Shown one piece after another: positions 28,143 through 34,415 of a DNA stretch of 34,415 bases; within the stretch, counting starts at the first letter, position 1, and every line of letters starts with the position of its first letter. Location: the NCBI GenBank assembly GCA_949879765.1, contig CATLBQ010000016.1, positions 1-34,415 on the forward strand, written 5' to 3'. Both the position numbers and the translations under genes were made by a program. The notes under the pieces are model-generated. The model did no database searches. It saw only the letters and a program-made list of their open reading frames with translations, and was not told where the DNA came from. The stretch is from an uncultured Bacilli bacterium (GTDB lineage Bacteria > Bacillota_I > Bacilli_A > ML615J-28 > CAG-313).

Positions 28143-28625
28143 TTAATTTTGATGAATGAAGGTAATGAGATCATCTACTGTGATTGTCCCTTCACTCATT
28201 TGCAACAACAACGGGTGATACCTATTAACTGTGCTACAAGCACAATCTATCATATATTGAATGACATCTTTTGAAAGAATACTCCCATCAAAAATACTAG
28301 TCATTCTAAATAATACTCTTCCTTCATTCAAATCCATATCAAAATGGCCATTGATTAAGGAATAATTGATATAAGATGTTGCTAGTGCTACTTCAACTTT
28401 TTGATGTTCACCAATACAAAACGGCAAAAAAGAAAGCAGTGAGATATATTGCCCTTCGGTTTCTACACTCATCAAAAATTGCATTTGTATTTGGTGACTA
28501 CTTACCGAAAAAGCTACCCTTTGATTTTCCTCATCCGCATGATATCGCCAACTTCTATCCTCTAGTGATTCTAACATCATTTGATACATGGCTTTTGCTT
28601 GTTTCAATTGCTTACCTAAATCCAT
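28143..28625 (-). CDS. YbjN-like protein, paralogue B
   Basis: 160 aa, beginning MDLGKQLKQAKAMYQMMLES. It shares with the upstream gene the same layout: an N-terminal helix with KQAKA/RQAKA, a beta-sheet core, NYSLINGHFDMDLNEGRVLF and a C-terminal helical part. This is the pattern of the YbjN/secretion-chaperone-like fold, for which no firm activity is known. It starts directly after the stop of paralogue A with no gap. Sequence identity to paralogue A is low, so the duplication is old or the two have separate roles. Confidence 0.7.
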   Translation of the reverse strand: MDLGKQLKQAKAMYQMMLESLEDRSWRYHADEENQRVAFSVSSHQIQMQFLMSVETEGQYISLLSFLPFCIGEHQKVEVALATSYINYSLINGHFDMDLNEGRVLFRMTSIFDGSILSKDVIQYMIDCACSTVNRYHPLLLQMSEGTITVDDLITFIHQN

Positions 28626-29114
28626 CTATATCTCCCCCTGTTCTAATTGCATCATCAACTCTTGTAAAGACATTTCCCCATCCACCAATTGTATGATTTG
28701 AGGCTGATACTTTTCTACTGTATTGACTACAGTGGCGAGTAAATCTTGAATTGTTTCAAGAGCAATAATACTATTTTGAAAAGGTGTTACTGCGCGAAAA
28801 TACATTTTACCTGTTGTAAAGTCATAATCAAATCCACCAATATTGAGTGTATAATTGATGGCGGTAATGGCCCCTGCCATCATTTTTCGTTTTTCAAAAG
28901 GCACAAATAGGTTTTGAGGAGAATGAATTAAAATCAGACTTCGGTGAGTATCCATTTGGATTTGTACATCAAAGGTAGTTCGTTCTGTTTCGTAACGAAA
29001 TACGGCTTTTAATGTATCCTCATGATGCTGATAATCAAGTTCAAATATATCTAGCGCTTGACATACAGTAGTAAAAATTGCCTTCGCTTGGCGCAGTTTA
29101 TGTTCGTCCACCAT
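28626..29114 (-). CDS. YbjN-like protein, paralogue A
   Basis: 162 aa, beginning MVDEHKLRQAKAIFTTVCQA. Its core segment AINYTLNIGGFDYDFTTGKM followed by YFRAVTPF matches the YbjN family pattern (a one-domain alpha/beta chaperone-like fold). No catalytic residues are apparent. It lies 13 bp after the AAA+ ATPase gene and abuts paralogue B. In this operon it could be an adaptor or substrate-binding partner of the ATPase; that is inference from position only. Confidence 0.72.
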   Translation of the reverse strand: MVDEHKLRQAKAIFTTVCQALDIFELDYQHHEDTLKAVFRYETERTTFDVQIQMDTHRSLILIHSPQNLFVPFEKRKMMAGAITAINYTLNIGGFDYDFTTGKMYFRAVTPFQNSIIALETIQDLLATVVNTVEKYQPQIIQLVDGEMSLQELMMQLEQGEI

Positions 29115-29127
29115 AGTTTTCTCCTAT

Positions 29128-31128
29128 TTAATAAAACCCATATCGTTCTTTTTTGGCCATCATTGTTTTAAATTCACTTTCTGAAGTAGAACGAATAAAG
29201 TCATCTTTTTCCAATATAAGGGTATCTTTTTTTTCTAATTGACAGCGCATTGCGGCCTTCGCCCATGTTCTTTCAAATAAATTGCGTACAAACCGGCCAT
29301 TACTAAATTCTTTAGACTGAAGCATTTCATCAGATAATCCGTCAAAATAAGCTTTAGAAGCTTGGAATAAAGATTCATGATAAGTAAATTTTTTTTTCAC
29401 CATAGACATAAAAATGGCTTGTAAATCGTCTTTTGTAAAATTAGGAAAATCAATTTGATAAGGCATTCGACTAGCAAGCCCTACATTGGCTTTCATCAAT
29501 TGATCCATATTCTCTGTATACCCAGCCATAATGACCAATAAATCAGAACGATGATTTTCCATTTCCGCAATCAGTGTATCTAGTGCTTCCCTACCATAAT
29601 CTTTGTCATTTTCTGTACTTCGGTATAATGCATAAGCTTCATCAATAAATAAAACAGATCCATAAGCATCTCTACACATACTAGCTGTTTTAGGCGCAGT
29701 TTCTCCGACATATCTACCACAAAAATCTCTTCCTGAATATTCATAGAAATTGCCTACACGAAGAATCCCTTTTTCTTTTAAAATTTGACCAATCAGTCTT
29801 GCAACAGTGGTTTTCCCTGTTCCCGGGTTGCCTAAAAAGCGCATATGAATGCAAGGCATATCAACAGATTTATTTTGTTTGGCAAATTCAATTTGCGTAA
29901 TGATTTCTTCAATGCTTGCTTTGATTTGTTTTCCACCAATCAATTCATCTAATAACTCCATCGCTGATACGCCTCCCATTTTCAAATCATTACATAGTAG
30001 TTGCGTATCCGTTGCTTCAATAATCAAATGATTCTCATTTTGATTGGCATTCGATAGTTGTTTTTTATATAGTAGTTCTCGAACCACCTTTTGAACAGTA
30101 TTTAAACCGTAAAATTTACCATCACTTTTTTCTTCTGTAATTCGTTCATGAAAATAGGACCATGCTTGTTCTTGTACTGTAAACCCATATTTTTGAATTT
30201 CTGCTAATGCAAAAATTTGTAATTCTTCATTGGTAAAGGGTTGAAAAGATATATCTCGAACAAATAATAAATCATTCAAACTATAGCGGATTTTGGCTAA
30301 AATTTCTTTATCAATAAAAGGGATTCTAAAAATCACAATATATGACTTGAGTTCATTTTCTAGTGTTTGTAAAAAATATTTAAATGCCCGGTGATTGGTT
30401 TCATTCATCCACTCACTCATATCAATACAAAGAATTCGTCCCTTTCCTCTTTTGCTTTTGGCAATTTGTTCCATCGCATATGCAAAAGGCTCTAGTGTTT
30501 CTCCTTTGGGTGCTTCTAATTTGACCTCTAAAATAGGATCATGGGTAAACATAGGTTGTAGGCCTAATGCATCTACTAGTTGTGCAAAAAGAGACAAATA
30601 GGAAGTTAAACCATATCCATCATTGATGGAAAAGATATAGCTTTGATAAAGAAAAGTATCAAAGGTTTGATTGTGAATGATTTGAGGTGCCACTTTAGCA
30701 ATTTCATGCATCAATGCCTTGTATTCTTCTGCTCCAATTAAACCATCTATTGTAGCAAGAATTTCATCTACTGGTTGAACCACTTTCGTTATTTCTTGTT
30801 CTTCTTCAAACAATTGAGCTACTTTTTCAAGATGGTCTTGAGACTTTGCCCCATCCAATGCACCATTCGTATACTCTATGGTATAGATAGACTCTTTTAC
30901 ACCATACCTTTCTTGCAAAAGGTGCTGAATCAATGTTTCTAATTGAAATCCCGTTTCTTCTGTTTCAACAATAAAATCCATAGAGATGAGATCTGTTTTC
31001 TCTATTTTTACTGCTAAAGAACACTTTTGTTGTATATTTTGCTTCAGCCATGCAATAGGCAAGATATCGTCATCACGGTGTGATAGTATCCATTCATTAG
31101 AAAATACGATTGTCATCTTGATGTTCAT
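29128..31128 (-). CDS. Double AAA+ ATPase, CbxX/SpoVK-like
   Basis: 666 aa from ATG 31128, with AAGGAG six bases upstream (an in-frame ATG at 31143 lacks a good site). The C-terminal AAA+ domain is of the CbxX/CfqX/SpoVK type: Walker A GNPGTGKTT at about 433-441, Walker B VLFIDEAYAL at about 492-501, and SRMPYQIDFPNF with the Arg-finger region at about 553-565. Before it is an N-terminal region (about 120-365) that looks like a degenerate AAA+ domain: NDGYGLTSYL sits where a P-loop would be but lacks the Lys, ILCIDMSEW resembles Walker B, and a lid-like helical part follows. The first 110 residues are an unknown beta-rich domain. The protein ends in ERYGFY. It leads the operon with two YbjN-like genes and clpP. 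Confidence 0.88.
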   Translation of the reverse strand: MNIKMTIVFSNEWILSHRDDDILPIAWLKQNIQQKCSLAVKIEKTDLISMDFIVETEETGFQLETLIQHLLQERYGVKESIYTIEYTNGALDGAKSQDHLEKVAQLFEEEQEITKVVQPVDEILATIDGLIGAEEYKALMHEIAKVAPQIIHNQTFDTFLYQSYIFSINDGYGLTSYLSLFAQLVDALGLQPMFTHDPILEVKLEAPKGETLEPFAYAMEQIAKSKRGKGRILCIDMSEWMNETNHRAFKYFLQTLENELKSYIVIFRIPFIDKEILAKIRYSLNDLLFVRDISFQPFTNEELQIFALAEIQKYGFTVQEQAWSYFHERITEEKSDGKFYGLNTVQKVVRELLYKKQLSNANQNENHLIIEATDTQLLCNDLKMGGVSAMELLDELIGGKQIKASIEEIITQIEFAKQNKSVDMPCIHMRFLGNPGTGKTTVARLIGQILKEKGILRVGNFYEYSGRDFCGRYVGETAPKTASMCRDAYGSVLFIDEAYALYRSTENDKDYGREALDTLIAEMENHRSDLLVIMAGYTENMDQLMKANVGLASRMPYQIDFPNFTKDDLQAIFMSMVKKKFTYHESLFQASKAYFDGLSDEMLQSKEFSNGRFVRNLFERTWAKAAMRCQLEKKDTLILEKDDFIRSTSESEFKTMMAKKERYGFY

Positions 31129-31180
31129 ATATTTCTCCTTCATTTTGACATTTTTCTACAAATCATTCTATTATTTTTTT

Positions 31181-31209
31181 ATTATACTACAAATAAAAAC
31201 AATAGTCAA
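31181..31209 (-). promoter_or_regulatory. Promoter of the AAA+/YbjN/ClpP operon
   Basis: TTGACT (31209-31204), a 17-base spacer and TATAAT (31186-31181) on the minus strand: a strong vegetative match about 50 bases before the start codon. No operator-like repeat is evident. Confidence 0.85.
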
Positions 31210-31268
31210 ACCATATAAAGTGTAAAATGATTGCAGATTCCTTTCCTATTTTACTTTTAAAATAAACC

Positions 31269-31297
31269 AAAAGTCTACACGTTAGGTGTAGACTTTT
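31269..31297 (-). terminator. Terminator after the nitroreductase gene
   Basis: AAAAGTCTACAC-loop-GTGTAGACTTTT, a 12 bp perfect stem just after the nitroreductase stop on the minus strand. The T-run on that strand is short. Confidence 0.75.
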
Positions 31298-31301
31298 TCT
31301 T

Positions 31302-31811
31302 TTATCGTATATGATGTACAAAAGAAGTAGCATACTGTGTTCTAGCTAACTTCACTTCATCTGGATATCCAATATAGATTAGCCCAAGAGGAATCATTTC
31401 TTTTGGTAAACCAAGGATTATTTTGGTTCTTTGGATAGAACTTTTAACTGGATATATACCACACCAAAGACTTCCTAGTCCTAAGGCAGTACTTGCAAGC
31501 AATATATTCTCAGTAGCAGCCGAGCAATCTTGTATCCAAAAATCATTTGCTTTTGTTGAAAGTGAGCGTTTGGTATTTCCACAAACCACAATGGCAAGAG
31601 GAGCTTGATGGTTAGAATATTTTGAAACTTTTCTCAGTGCTTCTCTTTTTTCCTGATTATAAACGACATAAAACGCCCAAGGTTGTTTATTACAAGCACT
31701 AGGAGCAGCCATTGCGGCTTGTAGTAGTTGATCTATAAGTCCTTCATCAATTGGGTCTTCTTTAAATTTACGAATACTTCTTCGTTGATATATACATTCT
31801 ATGGTATCCAT
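31302..31811 (-). CDS. Nitroreductase-family flavoprotein
   Basis: 169 aa, the short form of the family. It is an FMN-dependent NAD(P)H oxidoreductase, cytosolic and usually dimeric; the substrate is not predictable. The N-terminal FMN-phosphate motif RRSIRKFKEDPI is followed by AAMAAPSACNKQPWAFYVV (FMN-binding Ser-Asn region) and TALGLGSLWCGIYP near the C-terminus. AAGGAG lies inside the end of the GH9 gene upstream, and only two bases separate the genes, so they are co-transcribed. The two products have no obvious biochemical link. Confidence 0.9.
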   Translation of the reverse strand: MDTIECIYQRRSIRKFKEDPIDEGLIDQLLQAAMAAPSACNKQPWAFYVVYNQEKREALRKVSKYSNHQAPLAIVVCGNTKRSLSTKANDFWIQDCSAATENILLASTALGLGSLWCGIYPVKSSIQRTKIILGLPKEMIPLGLIYIGYPDEVKLARTQYATSFVHHIR

Positions 31812-31813
31812 AT

Positions 31814-34135
31814 TTATCTCCTTTTTAAATCAGCCAATACCCATAAAAATTTGCCCGTCGTATGACCCCATATTTCTTTGAATACAGCATTGGTTATCGT
31901 TGGCCAGTATGGCTCATCATCATATCCTTTGGTTTGTATACCAACTGGTAAAGCGCCTACGATTTGCTTTGAGAATGCGACATATAATGGATGACAGTGA
32001 TGCCCTTCTCCATACATTGTAGAAGCAGCAAAAGGATTTTTGCCTAATATCCACTCTAGTTGATTGATGACAATTTGTTCTAATGTTTCATCGGCTAATA
32101 CTTTGGCTATCATACTGACTGCCTTAGTCTTACTAAGAAGTGTAGCATGGAATCCTCTTCTTTGTACCGCTATTGGAAATATTCTAAGGTATACATCTTG
32201 GTCTAATGCTATTCCGTGTCTTGCTTGTTCTTTTAAGTTTTCCATCCCTTCTTCTTTTGTACCGTGACTAGCGGGGATAGTAAAACGTTCCACATTTAAT
32301 TGGTGAATAGGATATATATGAGCAGGTAGTAGTCCATAAGGGGCTGTAATATCTATGGTTGATAGAATATATTCTTTGTATAAAAGAAGTCCTTCTTTCC
32401 ACTTTTGGGCATTAATGTGTGAAGGAGCCACCTCATATAACCTTGCCAATCCTTGTACTGGTGTTTGCTCATGTCCTCTATGTTCATAGGTTAATATCTT
32501 GGTATGGTTTTTGTCCTCATAGAAAAATCCCCTAATCGGTGTTTTCCAATTTGGATAGTCACTTTGTTGACAAGCCAATACAATATCACCATATTGACTG
32601 GCTAGATGAATATATTTTTCATCCTGTGTCACCATATATAACTCTGCTGCAGCAAGCATGGCTTCACCACAAACTTGTGCATCAATATTGCTTCCCCAGC
32701 GTTTCGTATATATTCCTTGTTCATAGCCTATTTTTGCAAATTCAAAATCTGCTTTGGCTGCTCTTAAGCACCAATTGGCAAAGATAGGATCTTCTTTTTG
32801 AAATAGTCTTGCGGCAACCGCCTCTGCAGCTGCTGCACAAAAGTTTTCAAATGGTCCGTTTTCTGCAATATTGTTTTCAACCGCTTTATTATCTTTTGTT
32901 AGAATGTTTGATCTCCAAATGACATATCCAACAGCCATTGCACGCATGCCATCACCAAATCGAGTTCGAAGTAACCAGTTTATACCTACTTTACCTTCTT
33001 CTAACAGACGGTTACTCAATACAGGATCACTTTCTTGATAGGTTTCAGCTAAATCCAACAGCGCATGTGCCATTTCAGCAGTACAAATTTCAAACTGAGA
33101 TACATCTCCAGCATCATGCCATCCCCCATGGTTAGGTACCATTCTTCCATCTGGATGTACAGTCTTACAGTGCAAATGACAAGCACTATGCACCCCAGCA
33201 ACATCTTCACCACATCTAAGCATTCGTAGAAACTGAATACTTTTCCATATCGCATTAGCATACGGAGTTTCACTGATTTCAAATGGTTCTGTTTTTCTAT
33301 CTTCTACTTGTAAATAATAATAACCTTCTTGCTGAAAGGATGAAAAATCAAGTTGGTTATATGTCCCCCAGTCTACTTGAATATTTTGGACAGGTCCTTC
33401 CCACACTTTTTGATGGTATTTGTTCCATATTGAAAATGTATTAGACTGGATACCTTGTGTTAAGGCTATTTTTTTTGATTGTAGGTAATACCCACTATGG
33501 CTATATGCAATTCGGTTTTCCAACTGCCATCCTTTTTCGTATTCTTTATCTACTGCTTCTACAATTATTCGATCTAGATATATCCGAAGTATAGGTTCTG
33601 CTTCTGGTGGACACCCCATTAAAAAAGGCGTAATTCTAATTTGTTCTACGCAATCACGATCTACATCATTGATTTCCCACATCACTCTATTCCACTCATT
33701 GGCTACTAGGCTTGGCGCATGAGAACATTCTTTACCTTTATTGCCAATAGAAAGATGAAAATAAAAATTTTGAAATCCTACTGCTTCTGGATATATCCAA
33801 ACCGAAATTCGGTTATATGTGGATAAATCTAATTGGGGAAGTTTCACTTGCATAGAGCAAGTAGGTCTAGAAAAGGAGCTTTGACATGTATTTTCAATAT
33901 CTGTATTGGTGGTTAATACTATACTTCCTTCTTGAAAATACCCTTTATTTGGATTATATTCTACAGTACATGGACCATAAAATTGAAGATTTTCTCTCTC
34001 ACTAGGTGTAAATAATACCTTCTCTTGATATACTTTCTTATTCAACCAATCCTTTATCGCATCATCTTTAGGATCGATTTTTACTTCTTTATGTGCATAC
34101 TGACTTTGTTCAATAAAACTTTTTGCATTGATCAT
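31814..34135 (-). CDS. Glycoside hydrolase family 9 enzyme without signal peptide
   Basis: 773 aa from ATG 34135 (MINAKSFIEQ), with TAGGAG eight bases upstream; an in-frame ATG at 34165 lacks a site. Domains in order: a beta-sandwich carbohydrate-binding-like region (about 40-195), an Ig-like CelD_N domain (about 205-290) and the (alpha/alpha)6 GH9 catalytic domain (about 295-773). The GH9 signature GGWHDAGDVSQFEI places the catalytic Asp pair at D341/D344. The C-terminal block has GKNPFAASTMYG and the acid region TNAVFKEIWGH. GH9 enzymes act on beta-1,4-glucans or related oligosaccharides. There is no signal peptide, so it probably works in the cytosol on imported oligosaccharides. It leads an operon with the nitroreductase gene. 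Confidence 0.9.
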   Translation of the reverse strand: MINAKSFIEQSQYAHKEVKIDPKDDAIKDWLNKKVYQEKVLFTPSERENLQFYGPCTVEYNPNKGYFQEGSIVLTTNTDIENTCQSSFSRPTCSMQVKLPQLDLSTYNRISVWIYPEAVGFQNFYFHLSIGNKGKECSHAPSLVANEWNRVMWEINDVDRDCVEQIRITPFLMGCPPEAEPILRIYLDRIIVEAVDKEYEKGWQLENRIAYSHSGYYLQSKKIALTQGIQSNTFSIWNKYHQKVWEGPVQNIQVDWGTYNQLDFSSFQQEGYYYLQVEDRKTEPFEISETPYANAIWKSIQFLRMLRCGEDVAGVHSACHLHCKTVHPDGRMVPNHGGWHDAGDVSQFEICTAEMAHALLDLAETYQESDPVLSNRLLEEGKVGINWLLRTRFGDGMRAMAVGYVIWRSNILTKDNKAVENNIAENGPFENFCAAAAEAVAARLFQKEDPIFANWCLRAAKADFEFAKIGYEQGIYTKRWGSNIDAQVCGEAMLAAAELYMVTQDEKYIHLASQYGDIVLACQQSDYPNWKTPIRGFFYEDKNHTKILTYEHRGHEQTPVQGLARLYEVAPSHINAQKWKEGLLLYKEYILSTIDITAPYGLLPAHIYPIHQLNVERFTIPASHGTKEEGMENLKEQARHGIALDQDVYLRIFPIAVQRRGFHATLLSKTKAVSMIAKVLADETLEQIVINQLEWILGKNPFAASTMYGEGHHCHPLYVAFSKQIVGALPVGIQTKGYDDEPYWPTITNAVFKEIWGHTTGKFLWVLADLKRR

Positions 34136-34169
34136 ATTGATTTCTCCTACTCTGCTTATTTTCATTTGT

Positions 34170-34197
34170 ATTATAACACTTCTTTTCTTTCTGTCAA
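34170..34197 (-). promoter_or_regulatory. Promoter of the GH9-nitroreductase operon
   Basis: TTGACA (34197-34192), a 16-base spacer and TATAAT (34175-34170) with a TGT extended -10, on the minus strand. No catabolite-response-like palindrome is clear. Confidence 0.85.
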
Positions 34198-34218
34198 GAA
34201 TTTTGGTGAATTGAAGTA

Positions 34219-34415
34219 TTAAATTTTCACTTTGATATATGTATATTCAACAATATCAATCGCTTTAATCCATCCTTTTTTCTCAATGTAAATACGATAA
34301 CTAGGTGTACTAATGCTTTCTTCAATTGTCTTAGTAATAAGATTTTCTATAAATAAGTACATCCACTCTTTTGCTTTTTCGTCATATGCTTATCTCTTAC
34401 TTTAATGTCTTCTAT
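34219..34415 (-). pseudogene. 3' end of an unknown gene, apparently frameshifted (partial)
   Basis: The minus strand is open from 34389 to the stop at 34219, giving a 56-residue C-terminal piece that starts AYDEKAKEWMYLFIENLITK and ends VEYTYIKVKI. It has protein-like composition and no local ribosome-binding site. Directly upstream in the same frame is TAA (34392-34390), while another frame is open to the window edge and reads IEDIKVRDKH, so a frameshift near 34385-34395 would join them. It may be a decayed gene, a sequencing slip, or a chance open frame. Confidence 0.4.

Overview
The window is AT-rich DNA from a low-GC Gram-positive bacterium (Bacillota). The spore-cortex genes yabP and yabQ point to an endospore-forming lineage. 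The mix of yabPQ, lysS, hslO, rqcP, ftsH and tilS together with type II-A CRISPR loci would fit the Erysipelotrichia/Coprobacillaceae, but that placement is an inference. In Bacillus subtilis the order rqcP-yabP-yabQ ... tilS-hprT-ftsH-coaX-hslO ... lysS is one neighbourhood. Here the same genes are present but shuffled, with two complete CRISPR-Cas systems set among them.

Positions 1-7397 (minus strand): CRISPR-Cas system 1. The order is cas9 (compact, 1114 aa, zinc-type HNH), a tracrRNA gene between cas9 and cas1, cas1, cas2, a long csn2-like gene (292 aa), a leader and an array of 26 repeats (25 spacers) that runs off the left edge. Both non-coding RNAs have recognisable promoters built over the last codons of the gene before them: the tracrRNA promoter crosses the cas9 stop codon, and the pre-crRNA promoter uses the csn2 Leu-stop codons as its -35 box.

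Positions 7464-9931: yabP-yabQ (minus strand) and, divergent from them, lysS with a strong terminator.

Positions 10183-17430: CRISPR-Cas system 2. It has a Streptococcus-like 1369 aa cas9, cas1, cas2 and short csn2 (215 aa) as an overlapping minus-strand operon, then a 46 bp leader and an array of 9 repeats (8 spacers). Its tracrRNA lies upstream of cas9 and is transcribed divergently. The leader-distal end of the array directly abuts a 5'-truncated, stop-interrupted gene followed by a small ORF. Repeats and anti-repeats of the two systems do not match each other, so guide loading should be separate.

Positions 17560-27340: mostly housekeeping genes. They are a metallo-beta-lactamase-fold hydrolase, an unknown acidic protein, hslO, an M42 aminopeptidase, a membrane protein with an acidic tail, an unknown gene coupled to maf, a lipoprotein, rqcP, ftsH and tilS.

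Positions 27502-31209: a four-gene operon with a good vegetative promoter and a terminator: a double-AAA+ (CbxX/SpoVK-like) ATPase, two YbjN-like paralogues and a divergent ClpP. This may be an uncharacterised proteolytic or remodelling module. Positions 31268-34197: a nitroreductase and a GH9 glycosidase without a signal peptide, in one operon. The right edge holds the end of a gene that appears frameshifted.
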